From positions 124,001 through 188,000 of the forward strand of contig WHVA01000046.1 of the NCBI GenBank assembly GCA_015179125.1: a stretch of 64,000 nucleotides of DNA, written 5' to 3'. Below are positions 33,281 to 44,900 of this stretch, in pieces (the first letter of the stretch is position 1; each line of letters starts with the position of its first letter). The DNA comes from Gautieria morchelliformis (Eukaryota; Basidiomycota; Agaricomycetes; Gomphales; Gomphaceae). The notes beneath the pieces are model-generated. The model did no database searches and was not told where the DNA came from. It worked only from the letters and a program-made list of their open reading frames with translations. Made by a program: the position numbers and the translations under genes.

Positions 33281-33800
33281 ACCCTTTATGTTGTCAGTAA
33301 TAGTCGAGTACATGCCCCTAAGTCATTCACCGGACACCCTGGCGGAGATGAGGAAGATCGAGCGAGAGTTGAACCTCCCTGACGGTTCGCTGCTCTCAAC
33401 TTGTCAGATAAAGCCAATACACAGGAGATCACTGGGCCAAAAATCCGCCCACATCATCACCAAATTCACTACCACCAAGGCTGCAAATCAGAGCATAAGA
33501 GATGGAATAATTGTAGCTGGAAAGTGTACGTGGGCTAGGAGAATGAAAAGGGAACCACATCAATGCCTGAAGTGCCAGAGGTATAACAGCAGAGTGCACC
33601 AGCCAGGATAGACGTGTAACGTGCAGAGACAAACACATAACCGCCAACTGCAAAGAGAATGACCCAAGCAAATTCCACTATGCAAACTGCAACACCCATG
33701 GGCACACTTCATGGGATAGAACATGCCCCATGTTCAGAGAGGCATGCGCAGCAGCAGAAAGGAGCAATCCAGAGCATACCTATAAATATTCCCGGATGAG
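33281..33800 (+). pseudogene. LINE ORF1 (gag-like) C-terminal part with zinc knuckles
   Basis: The reading starts in VEYMPLSHSPDTLAEMRKIE and continues through SLGQKSAHIITKF, AANQSIRDGIIVAGK and MKREPHQCLKCQRYN. A frame change near 33600 leads to VTCRDKHITANC, then FHYANCNTHGHTSWDRTCPM. The Cys/His spacing is that of nucleic-acid-binding knuckles in Tad1-type ORF1 proteins, which coat the element RNA. Stop codons and at least one frameshift make it a relic. The N-terminal half is missing. Confidence 0.65.
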
Positions 33801-35119
33801 AGTCCGTTGACATGGGAGCAGCAGGGTGATATGGTGGATGTGGTGGACGCAGGGGACCTATTAAAGAAAGTTATTGCCCAAGAAGACAGAAGGTGGTGAG
33901 CAGCGCAGGAGGCGTGCCACAATGGGGGACGGATATATAATGGGGGCCAACAAGAATGGCAAGAGAGGCAAGACAACCCACAACTCCAAAGGATGGAGGG
34001 TAGGGAAGGTGCATGGGGAGAGAGGAGAGGTGCCAACCCACAAGTCGGGAGCAGGGACCAAGGCTGGCAGAGGCTAGAGCAGGGAGAGGCTAGACAGAGC
34101 TGCCTAGATGATTATGGGATCAGCAGCAACAGTGATCAAGCACGGGCAAGACGGTGAAGCGACAGTGAAAATGACCTATACCAAGGATGAACAATGAAAT
34201 CCCATAGATCAAAACATGGAGAATCAGACAACAGAATGTAAACAAATCGCTGACAGCAACAGCAGAGATACTAGCTAAGTGATCACATGACCAATATGAC
34301 ATTCTTGTGATACAGGAGCCATATATTGATTTGTGGGGGAACACCAGAGCCATGCCCAGATGGTACACAGTGTACCGAAGACTCATTACCTTCACAAAGG
34401 AGAGAGAATGAGATCAATGTTGTTGATAAGCAAAAAAGTGGTCACAAGTGCATGGTGCAGTGAACATAGGCTCGCCAGACGTCATGGTGGTGTGAGTGAA
34501 AATGAATAACGGTGACATGCTAATAATCAATATCTATTCAGACTGTACAATATCTGACCGTATCAGAGCCATCCAACATCCTACAACAAAAAGCGGCAGA
34601 AAGGGGAATGAGGGAGCGATAAATAGAAGGGATAGGGATGGTCTGGATGGGTGACTTCAATAGACATCATCCAATGTGGGATGAGCTACGAAATTCACAC
34701 TTGTTCACTAGGGCCAACCTGGACGAAGCACAAGTGCTGTTGGATGCCATAGCAGAGCAGGGGATGCACATGGCACTCCCAAAGGAAGTGCCAATGCTCA
34801 GAGCCATGGCCACAGGAAATCACACGCACACAGATAATGTTTTCCTATCACCTTCACTAGTAGAGAACCTGATTAGTTGCAGAGCAGCGCCAGAGGACCA
34901 ACCTCCAAAAAACAATCACTTCCCCATAGACACCGTACTAGACATGACAGTTAAAGCTAGAACCCAAGTCCCAAAGCCAAATTACAGACAAGTCGATTGG
35001 AAAAATTACAACATACAGCTCAGGACGAGGCTTGAGGAGAGAATCAGTAAGCCAACGCTGTCCACCCCACAACAGTTCCACCACCATCTACACATGCTCG
35101 TAATGGCCATAGAGGATAC

Positions 35120-37412
35120 TGTCAAGATTGGTTTTTAGGTGTTAATATCATGTATTAGTGAACACAGAGAATGCCCGAATAACCTGTGCGAATAAGTATG
35201 CCGTTCAGCGAATAGGTGAACCAATAAATGTTCACAAGATAAGAGGGTTGCCCGAACGGAGCTCGCCCTATCTACAGGCATAGCGAAATAGCCCGTGGCA
35301 CTTGACGATGTAACGTACAAGGTGTCACGGAAGGGCTGTCTGAGTAGTGACAATCCCTTCGCCGGCGAAGGTGTGTCATGACCTGTCTATTTCTCTTACC
35401 CCGCTGCCTCTACGTGCCCCCTCGTCACTCCCTAGCATCTTCACCAGAGTTCGCCTCACCCTCCGACCACTCCTCCTCTACATCCACTCTATTTGCTGTT
35501 CGCCCCATTCTCCGAACCACTATTCGCTGCTCGCACATTTCGCCAGCAGGCATGCCATCTAATACGATTGATACCATTTACCCGGCATGATGGTTCATCA
35601 CTAACCCCATCATCTTCTTAATCCAACCCCTTTGGGTGTTCATATGGCCAAAGTGTGTTTGTGGGACATCCCTGCCATAGGTCGTGTGGGATCAACCCAG
35701 TGGACGAAGAGTCCATGCAGGGTGGCATGTATGCGGGTCCCAAGACATTTCGTACATAAGTACCTTCGCCACCTTTACTCTCCATCGTTTCATGTTCGCA
35801 CTCTTCCCTCACTCTATTGTATGTTTATTCCATCTACTTAGTATCATGACTGCGCACCCCTATCCAACCCTGACTCACGACCGCCTCTGTCCTATTCGCT
35901 GATACCTTACCAGCATTCAATATAAGTAGTTTACATTCACATGTATATTCTCCAGTTCAATTATCATACGTCGTCCATCTTGTGCAAACTTGACCTTGCT
36001 GTGATCATCGTCTCGAGCCTTCTCTTGGAGATTTCTATCTTCGACCAGCAGAGGACTTAGGCATCACTGGTGAGTTCTCATACTTCATCTTCATTACCTT
36101 AGCCTTCAAACTATTTTCTGTGCTGTCGGCGAAGGACTCTGAAGGAGCACCTTCGCTGGCAAAGGGATTGTTGCTACTTAGACAGCCCTTCCGTGACACC
36201 TTGCATGTTACATCATCAAGTGCCATGGGCCATTTCGCTATGACTGTAGATAGGGCGAGCTCCGTTTGGGCAACCCTCTTATCTTGTGAACATTTATTGG
36301 TTCACCTATTCGCCGAATGGCATACTTATTCGCACAAGTTATTCGGGCATTCGCTGTGTTCACTAATACACGATATTAACGCCTAAAAACCAATCTTGAC
36401 AAGGTGCTCCTTCGGAGCCCTTCGCCGACAGCACAGAAAATAGTTCGAAGGCTAAGGTAACGAAGGTGGAGTATGAGAACTCACCAGTGATGTCTAAGTC
36501 CTCTTCTGGTCGAAGATAGAAATCTCCAGGAGAAGGCTCAAGACGATGATCACAGCGAGGTCAAGTTTGCACAAGATGGACGACGTATGATAATTGAACT
36601 GGGGAATATACATGCGAATGCAAACTACTTATATTGAATGCTCGTAAGGTATCAGCGAATAGGAAAGAGGCCGTCACGAGTCAGGGTTGGATAGGGGTGC
36701 GCAGTCATGATACAACATAGATGAAATAAACATACAATAGAGTGTGAGAAGAGGGAGAACATGAAATGATGGAGAGTAAAGGTGGTGAAGGCACCTATGT
36801 ACAAAATCATGTCTTGGGGCCTGCATATACACCACCCTGCAGGGACTCTTCGTCTACTGGGTTGATCCCACATGACCTACGGGTAGGACGTCCCACGAAT
36901 GCACCCTGCTCATATGAACACCTAAAGGAGGTTGGATCGAGAAGCTGATGGAGCTACTGATGAGCCATCATGCCGGGTAGGGATGTCGATCGTGTTTTGA
37001 TAGTGTGCCTGCTGGCGAATGATGCGAGCAGCGAATGGCTGTTCGGCGAAATGCGGCGAAGGGCGAAATAGAATGATCATCGAAGAGCGTGGCCCAAGGG
37101 GAGGGCGAAGCCATGCGAATATAGAGGGGGACTGGGAAAATGGATAATGGGGATAACTGGGTATAAGAAATAAAATGAGTTGCACCACCCGATCAGAGGA
37201 GCATCCGACGAGGTTTGAGCAAGGGAGGTGAGAGGACCCGCGACAGGCAATCAAGTCGTGGAGGAGGTGTTGATCGAGTCCAGGTAGCGCTGCTATGTGC
37301 GAATGATGTGAAAGCCAATAAATGTTCAACGCATTCGGCGACAAGCAAACAGGGAGAACGTGGAAGTGGTGTGTCGAGGTTACTGGGTATACAAAATAGA
37401 CATGTCATGACA
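35120..37412 (-). repeat. Outer solo LTR (about 1,260 bp without its insert), minus orientation
   Basis: Bounded by TGTCAAGATTGG at 35120 and GTCATGACA at 37412, with a perfect 5-bp duplication GATAC (35115-35119 and 37413-37417). It is interrupted at 35373/36402 by a second LTR of the same family in the opposite orientation. No internal retroviral genes are present, so it is a solo LTR. Open frames within it mirror between strands and are not genes. Confidence 0.88.
35374..36401 (+). repeat. Inner solo LTR (1,028 bp), opposite orientation to its host LTR
   Basis: Starts TGTCATGACC, ends AATCTTGACA, flanked by AGGTG duplications (35369-35373 and 36402-36406). Its sequence is the reverse complement of the outer LTR over most of its length, lacking about 230 bases present in the outer one. 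The nested pair forms long inverted repeats: 35120-35360 pairs with 36170-36401, and 35374-36165 with 36407-37412. Confidence 0.88.
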
Positions 37413-37715
37413 GATACCACCAAAGAGTTAGTACCTAAAAGCAAGCCGTCTGCATACATGAAATGGTGGTGGTCCCTGCAGCTGATGCATATCAGGATGG
37501 AGACAAGGTGGCTGAGAAGGCAGTCACATGTGAGGTGGAATGACTTGGCAGATGTGGTGCACGAAGAGTACAGGACAGCCAGGAATCGTTATACAGAAGC
37601 CATCAAAAAGTCAAAGAAAGAGCACTGGAGGGACTTCTTAGCACCATAGACCAAAAAATGATTTGGACAGCACACAAGGCACGCTCACATCCCAACATTG
37701 GTAGCAGAGAGTCAT

Positions 37716-38000
37716 GATGTGTTTGTTTCCTATACTCAGTGGCTCTGTCCCTCCCTTCACCGCTCCACCTCCGTGTTCGCTCCGATCGCCCTTCACCGAG
37801 TTTGCCGAACGATCTTGGCTACTCGTGTCACTTGCGATGGCCACGCCACCAAGCACGATCAGCATCCTTTGACTGGCTGGATGCTCCATCACTGGCCCTC
37901 TTACCTGCTTGGCTCAACCCCCTTTTGGATGTTCCTATGGCCGGATTGTCACGACCCATGTATTTCCTGCACCCTGCCAGATTATTTTAGTAAGCATGCA
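37716..38000 (+). repeat. Diverged, truncated relative of the same LTR family
   Basis: From AGTCATGATGTGTTTGTTTC near 37712 onward the sequence tracks the beginning of the nested LTRs with many substitutions and gaps (TTTGCCGAACGATC, AAGCACGATCAGCATCC, CAACCCCCTTTTGGATGTTC). No clear right end or target duplication is found. Confidence 0.4.
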
Positions 38001-39227
38001 ATTCTTGAAACTCAGAATACTTTTCCCAAACCAGCGAGAATTGTGTAAACATTGAAGAAGCTCCAGGAAAAAGTTCCATGAATCTGAGAATTTGACAGGT
38101 AGATATTTCGTCGAAGTTGCAAATTGAAATAAGTCATTTTGAGCCCAGCCGGCGTATATAGTTCACGTGTGGAAGTTTGTTTTCATTTCCCCCTTCTCTC
38201 CACGTCACCCACCACCATGCCATTGCTAGTTCACTACACACAAAGTCGCCGCCCTGTTGTCATCGTCGTTGAGTCTAGTACACTCTGATCTCGTGTATCA
38301 CTACACCCCTGACCATGTATCTCCTCAGCAGCCTCTGCATGCTCGCTCGATAGCGTAGCTCTCCGGCTCCACAGTTGCGTGACTCACTTCACTATGCAGC
38401 TGCGTGATCCCGAGATTGTGCCGTCAGCAGCTGTAGTGCTCGGAGGCCTCCGCTGGGCCGTCTCTCTTCTCTGTCTCGTGCGCATATCCTAGCTGTTGGT
38501 CCCTGCTTTCTTGCTTCTGGCACCTGTCTTTTCCTCTGCACTAGTCTCAGAATGAGCATCACTTCACCCCCGCATGCGCTCCACGCTAAACGCAAAACGT
38601 CCCTCAGCCAGCAGCAAATGTCTGAATGTGAGGTTGACGTTCACTGTGGTGGTCCGCAGTAATACCCAGGTATGCGGCGTTGGATGGTGAGCAGCTGTGC
38701 ATATATAGCATCTCCTGTCAATGGTATTGTTACTCACACTCTATTCCTCCGCTGCAGATTCGTGTGCGATGAGTCACTAGTCATCAGGCGCATTGCATTG
38801 CATACGTTTGTGTGGTGCGTTAAAAGGGAGCATATATACATGTTATACTGACGTTTTCCCTTGCCTTTCCCACCTCCTTTGCCTGCCTCCGTTTCTCCTG
38901 GATTTCAGTCCAGATTTGTTGCAGCAGGACTTGGCGATGTACGGATATGGGATAGCGGTAGGCGGTAGGTAGCTTAGCTACTAGTTGACCTTTCTAGTCC
39001 AATGTATCTATTATGAAAATATATTATATTTTCAACTATTAAATTGTGACCAGATTCAGCCATACAGCGCCATATACTGGACTATGGTGCGCCAGATCTG
39101 GCCAGTTCTCGAAGCAAATCTGCGAATTTGCCCGATGGAATAGTCTCAATTATCTGGCCATGTCCGGCAAGTGCGGGGCAGCCATTTGGCTGCCATATCT
39201 CACCATATCTGGCCAGAGTCTGTTTTC
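38001..39227. other. No gene seen
   Basis: Mixed-composition spacer with short unrelated open frames. A few imperfect TCTGGCCA motifs cluster at 39090-39225 in both orientations, possibly a small decayed inverted-repeat element. Confidence 0.4.
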
Positions 39228-39665
39228 ACTGGGCATGGAATTGCTTTCATTATGGAGATTTTCGACGACATCTTGATTTTCTAAGATTTTGGACTTGAGC
39301 AAATTTGATCGCTCTCGATGGATGGAAGATTGAATGTCAGTTAAAAAAGGCCATAGTGGACGAGGGCGATCCTCTTCCAACGAGTCATGATTATCTATTA
39401 GAGCCCATTGTCCGTGCACTCGTTTGGCTTCGTAGGTATTGTCAAATCGTTACAGTTAAAGTCGGATGATAGCAGTCAAAGCATTATTTGTACTTCGCCG
39501 ACTGAGCCCTTTGTAACATGACCGAGATATCCTCCTTTTCGTATGATGTATATCTGTGTAAACGCTTAAAGGGCCTATTCCGCGTCATACGCCTCAGTCA
39601 TTGCACTCATCATTCCTCCTTACGCACCAGAAACGTGTCAGTTCTCTTTCCAAGTTCGCGCATTC
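39228..39665 (+). repeat. Copy C: partial third copy of the JEN 3' flank
   Basis: Matches copy B from about 50215 to 50605 and the corresponding copy A pieces (5090-5327, 9301-9382, 28150-28250). Neither the pogo nor the Plavaka-like element is present here, so it is an independent witness of both empty sites. It starts abruptly at GGCATGGAATTGCTTTC. Confidence 0.8.
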
Positions 39666-39667
39666 TC

Positions 39668-39940
39668 GAACTTCAGATATCTCAGTTTGTTGGTCGGCGG
39701 CTTACCGTTGTGCGTAAGCCGCCGACCAACAAACGGAGATATCCCTCCTGCGAGTGCACCGCCTCTGGGATGCAAATATTAGAATCAGATGAATCTTATG
39801 AGTCCGAAAAGGAACTCATGCTGGCAAGTCAACGAGTGGAGACTAAAGTACGTACACAGTTACCAACAATTGTTGCCGTGGTGGCCCAAGTCAGAAGAAA
39901 GCCCGGGCTTCCATCTGACTTGTCTACCACGGCAACAACG
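39668..39940. pseudogene. Folded-back relic of JEN exons 6-8
   Basis: From about 39675 the plus strand reads a piece of JEN exon 8 (CAGTTTGTTGGTCGGCGGCT). At about 39709 it turns back, and the reverse complement of exon 8, the preceding intron, tiny exon 7 and exon 6 follows to about 39895. A second smaller fold-back lies at 39868-39936 around CCACGGCAACAA. The exon order identifies it as JEN-derived; it cannot encode a transporter. It lies immediately after the copy C flank but in the wrong order for a simple duplicate, so inversion or template switching is implied. Confidence 0.7.
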
Positions 39941-40573
39941 ACTCGCTGCATCGAGTCAGCGCATATATGCACGTACCTCGCGCTGCACGGTGGACGCTGC
40001 CGAGTCCGCCGTTCCCTTCGCCTGTGGCGAACGACGGACAATCAGCGCTGCTCATCGCCGCGGACAGCGTGCACCCTGTTATAGGGTGACGGGCGACATC
40101 AGAGATAGAAGGTAGGGATGGGGGGGATTTGGAATCGAGGACTCGATGGCGTTTTTGGAGGGAGTGAGGGCAGACTTTATACATTTTTGGATGGGGCGGT
40201 GTCGCCGTTGGGGCAAGCGGATTTCCTGAACGGGAAATGAATGGCTCGGGATCTGCGTCGATCGTGTACGGATTAGCCGCGGAGATACCGCGCACAGTCG
40301 TCTTCTATATTTAGACACGACATCACCGATGTCGGCCGACACGGCGACGCACCCCACAGGCAGTTTCCGCATCTGAACGGAGCGGCGATCGATCATGTCA
40401 GGGGAAGTTCGCCATTTATAGTATATGCATGTCCTATATCCGGGCCCACATAGGACGGAGCACACCCGGTTTTGTGGGATGGATTGGTTGGGCGCTAACG
40501 CCCCCAGACCCTGCGTGTGTAAAATGGCAGGTGTGTTGCAAGCGAAGAGAAACTTTGCTGTCTGGGGCCTATA
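39941..40573. other. No gene seen
   Basis: Moderately GC-rich spacer between the JEN relic and the start of copy B. A 184-codon minus-strand frame (40079-40633) has no recognisable domain and runs across the duplication boundary, so I do not call it. Confidence 0.4.
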
Positions 40574-41432
40574 CTCGAGCGCGATCCCGCTGGACGTGGA
40601 CCCGCCCTCGTACGTCGCGGCCGTCACCCTCACACTGACCTGCGCGCCCTGCGCGCTGGTAGGAGCGAGCTATGGCGGTTATGGGGGACGGCGGAGGTGT
40701 TCGGAACGACGTGAAACACGGCACTGTCCAGCGACGAGGCGGCACCGTGATGTCTTCGCTGTAATTGAAGGTGTGCAACGTCACACACACCGCACACACG
40801 CGTGCTCACCGCACGTGCACATGCAGCGCGGGACGAGCAAGGTGGACGCCGCAAGGCGACGGGGGGGATATATGTGGCCTGGCTAGGGTCGTTCCTGGAG
40901 TCGCTCGCACACTGGCGGCGGCAGGCCGGGGGCGGGGGCATGAGCAGGGGAGGGGGAGGGAACGGGGACAGCGGGTGGCACACGGATGGGAGCGTGCGTA
41001 TGTGTTGCGCGCGACTCACGGGCGTGGCAGCAGCTGCCGGAGTGCGGTGCGGCGGCGGCGGTGCGGAAGCGTGCGCGGAGCTCGAGCGCGGGACGCGGGG
41101 TCGCCGCTAGCGAAGGGGAAGCGGCTGTCGGCGGCGCGGCGGGCGGGGGTCGTCGCGGCTGTGGGTGGAGCATATTTGGGACCGCACTTGCAGGCGTACG
41201 GTTCGCGTCCACCGTGAGCCGAGAGGCGACGGACGGTGCATGTGCACCGTCAGCCTAGGGTACAGTGATCCGTATGTGCAAGTGTCTGAATAGAATACCC
41301 ATGTATTTTACAACAGAACAGCCGGAGTCTGACCCCTATCCGCTCGCCGACTTTCTTAGAGAAGATCTCGCTACGTCGGAGCCGTGACTCGGAACACTTA
41401 TCAACTTCCCCTACCCCCTCTGCCCCGTAGAA
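40574..41432 (+). other. Duplicated 5' region of JEN copy B, left part
   Basis: Matches 1001-1872, with many small indels in its GC-rich first 650 bases. The match is cut after CCCCGTAGAA at the left end of the TIR element and resumes at 47108. No conserved reading frame. Confidence 0.7.
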
Positions 41433-41716
41433 CATCAGGAAAACGCCGAAAACCTGGTAGCCGAGGCCCAAAATACATCGCCCGACAGGCGCTACTGCTG
41501 GTCACGGAAATCGGGCCTTCTATGTAGTCTGCGTAGGCCGACATAAATTGCGGCGACCTGTGTAGGCCACATAGGCCGATGTACTAAAGCCGTGCAGCAT
41601 TGTAGCCTACATGTCGATCAGTCAACCGAGCCTCCGATAACTTGAGCGTATGGTGAAATATGTGAGTTCACTTGTTACAACGCAGCTAGCATCCTCTAAC
41701 ACACGCTGCCGTCGCA

Positions 41717-41890
41717 TGTTGAAGTCCATCGCTCAACCATTCCTTACTCATCTATGGTCACTCGTGGTTCCACCAGTTCAAGCTCCTCTCGAATCCCATA
41801 GTTACAGTAGCTAGTCAACTGTATATTTTTCTGAGACCTCGCGAGTCGAGGAAAATTATTCTTGTCCATTTAATATCACTGCGCTCAAGA
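41717..41890 (+). repeat. Copia 5' LTR
   Basis: TGTTGAAG...CTCAAGA, 174 bp. Compared with the 3' LTR this copy keeps CG at five sites where the other has TG or CA, so the 3' LTR has decayed more. Confidence 0.93.
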
Positions 41891-41957
41891 GGTTATGGGC
41901 CCCGCGCTCTAAACCGTAACCCGAAAGTCAAGTAAAAGATCTGTAACAATCGCTGAT

Positions 41958-44900
41958 ATGTCTGCCCTCATACAGCCGAGTTCACTATATCGAATCGAGC
42001 CGCTTACCGGGGATAACTACCCGCATGGAAGGAGAAAATGTGGTGGATCCTGCTAGAACAAGACCTGTGGGACCACGCAGTGACGATGCCAGTGCCAGCC
42101 GACGATAACAACGTCACCGCCACTGAAAGGCAAGTGATCGCAGACTGGACTAAAATAGACCAACGAACATTTGCGGCAATCAGCCTTCGTATTAGCGACG
42201 AATACCTGGTATATACATATGCTGCCTCGACGGCACACGAGGTATGGCAAGCCCTGCTTATGATTTTTGAGGCAAGAGGGCCGTTAGGCATAATCAATGT
42301 GCGTAGGGATTTTTTCCGTACCTTCGCAGGAGAGGGCGGCAACATGGAGGAGAATATCCGAAAGCTCCGTAGCCTCCAAAAACAGCTGCACGCACTTGGC
42401 GACTTGGTCAACGACCACGATTTCTGCAACACAATACTCACCTCCTTACCCAGTTCCTGGTCCACCTTCCTCACTGCCATCAACCCTACTCTCCCCGTGC
42501 TCACCTCCAACACCCTGATTGCGCGCATCCTCGAGGAGGACCGTACTCGGTGTTCTACTCAGAGCACCAAGACGGCCCTGCAGATCCAGGACAGAAGCCA
42601 CGGAAAAGGCCAGAATGGATGCAGTGATGGCGCTACGAAGGGTAAATGCAACAACTGCGGAAAGAAGGGTCACTGGGTCAAGGATTGTTGGGCTAAGGGT
42701 GGTGGCACGGAGGGGGATGCACCTAAATGGTGGAAAGGCGACAAATCTAATAATTCCACTAAGCAGGCTACCGAAAAAAACGGGGCTGCTGACGAATTTG
42801 TTTTTGCCGCCATAGAGTCCGTTGACAACGACGATCACTCGTCCCTTGGTGAAGACCTGAGCTACCGTGCTGACATTTCAGCGTCTGACTGGCTGGCAGA
42901 TATGGGGTCAACGACCCACATAGCCCGAAGCAGGGACCATTTCGTCGATTTTAAGGCGCAACCATCCAAGATCGACGGTATCACACCCAGGAGCCCATTG
43001 AAAACCCTAGGGCATGGGGTTGTTCAGATGGAGTTCAGCACTGGTAACCACACGTTCACGGTGAGACTCACAGACGTGAAGCATGCCCCCAACGTGCCGA
43101 ACAACATACTCAGCGTGGGACGGCTCACAGACATGGAGCACGTCGCCTTGTTTACTAACGAGGGCGTGAAGTTCCGCTCCCAATCCGGAACCGTCTTCGC
43201 TGAGGGGCCCAAAGTAGGTCATGTTTACCTCATGCGTGCCCAGATCCATCCTGGTATCCAGACAGACTTCGCCGCTGTGGCTAAGCCCAAGTCCTGGGAT
43301 ACCTGGCATTGGATCCTCGGACACGTGAATGTTAGCACGATCAAAGCCATGAAGTCACACGACCTGGTCACTGGGATGGAGGTAGACACATCTGCGCCGG
43401 TCACGCAGTGTGCTGCTTGCATTCAGGGCAAGCAGCATGTGGACCCGTTCCCCAAACGTTCGGAGGACATGATTGCACATGTGGGTGACTTGTCCATCTC
43501 CGATGTTTGGGGGCCAGCAAACACTGAGGGCCCAATGCGAGAGCGGTATTTCTATTCCTTCACCGATGTTAAAAGCAGGTACACTGTGCTTTATTTCAGG
43601 CAGTCCAAGGACAGCGTCCTTGATCGATTCAAGGAGTACACTGCCCTGGTTGAAACACAGACGGGACGTCCACTCAAATGCTTGCGAAACAACGGTGGTG
43701 GCGAGTATATCAGCACAGCATTTAGACTTTTCTGCGCTGAAAAAAGGGATCATCATGGAGTCCACTGCCCCTTATTCCCCAGCTCAGAACGGCATCGCAG
43801 AACAATTAAACTGCACCCCGCTAGAACACTCACGCGCGATGATATTTGCGAAACAACTGCCCAAGACCCTATGGGCGGAGGCCGTCACTTACGCCTGTTA
43901 TATCAAGAACAGCTCGCCCACGCGTGCGCTTGGCACGGATATGACGCCCTACCAGGTGTTCTTTGGCAAGAAACCAGATGTCGGGAAGTTGGAGGAGTTT
44001 GGTAAAAAGTGTTGGATTAAAGTCCCTGACCAACGCCATACTAAACTAGAACCAAAGTCCAAGCAACATGTCTTCACCGGTGTTGCCCCCAATGCGAAAG
44101 CCCGGAAATATTATAACATACACTCGCACCACATCCAGACCTCCCGCAACGTCATTTTCGACCAGACCGACACTGCCATCCATCCTGTTCCTGATGACGA
44201 CGACTTGGAGGCCGCACCGATCATCGGGAATGCCCCTGGGGCCGCCCAGCTGGCTCCTGTCCCTGCACCCACTGCCCCTGCACCAATCACCATGCCTCCA
44301 GGTGGCGTCGTCACAACTGGCGCTGTGGCTGCGGACCCGGGGACTGCGGCGCAGCACCAGGATTGCGGGTAAACCCACTCCTGACTATCGTCACATGCAT
44401 GAAGGCGAGCGGACTCTGTCAGCAACGGAGATCGTGACAGAGCCGACCTCCTATGCAGAGGCGTTATGTCGGGATGATTTCCCAATATGGAGAGCGGCGA
44501 TGGAGACTGAGATGCAGCAGCACGCTGAGGTTGGGACATGGGAGCTGGTTGAGTTACCAGCAGGGAAGAACGTCGTTGGAAGCCGGTGGGTATACGCGGC
44601 CAAAGCAGATGCAGATGGCGCGTTCAAGCTGGGAAAAGCGAGGCTGGTTGCGCAGGGGTTCACGCAACGTCCTGGCATGGACTACTTCGACGTCACATCA
44701 CCGGTTGTCAAGCTGGACAGCCTGCAGCTTATCCTCGCGCTCGCTATCCAAAAGGGATGGGAGATTGAGATGATGGACGTGAAAGGCGCGTATTTGAACT
44801 CTACTCTAGACAAAGAGATATATATGCGCCAGCCGGACAGCTTTGATGATGGGTCGGCACGTGTACTAAAGCTGCGTCATGCCATTTATGGCCTGAAACA

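Larger units (their letters stand above)
34214..37700 (+). pseudogene. LINE ORF2 apurinic-type endonuclease, split
   Basis: The N terminus reads QQNVNKSLTATAEILA, DQYDILVIQEPYIDLWGN (the E of the catalytic site) and PRWYTVYRRL. Damaged sequence follows. From 34638 an open frame carries WMGDFNRHHPMWDE (catalytic D and N) and DNVFLSPSL, ending with HFPI where DHxPI is usual. After the nested LTRs it continues from 37413 with TKELVPKSKPSAYMKWWW, EEYRTARNRYTEAIKK and HWRDFL, the linker before the reverse transcriptase. A TAG near 37648 and earlier frame breaks inactivate it. The enzyme would nick target DNA to prime reverse transcription. Confidence 0.75.
33281..37715 (+). mobile_element. Tad1-like LINE fragment, interrupted by nested solo LTRs
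   Basis: A non-LTR retrotransposon in plus orientation, truncated at both ends. A gag-like ORF1 C terminus and the ORF2 endonuclease can be read, followed by the linker leading to the reverse transcriptase. The endonuclease frame is cut at 35119 and resumes at 37413. Deleting 35120-37412 plus one GATAC duplication restores it exactly (AIEDT joined to TKELVPKSKPS). The reverse transcriptase domain itself is absent; the sequence breaks at about 37715 next to another LTR-like piece. Confidence 0.8.

Noticed and set aside
35384-36948. Several 60-90 codon frames between 35347 and 36950
   Set aside because: They lie in the nested solo LTRs and mirror each other on opposite strands; LTRs carry no genes here.
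40079-40633. 184-codon minus-strand frame
   Set aside because: No recognisable domain, and it crosses the boundary of the segmental duplication; the part inside copy B has no equivalent frame in copy A.
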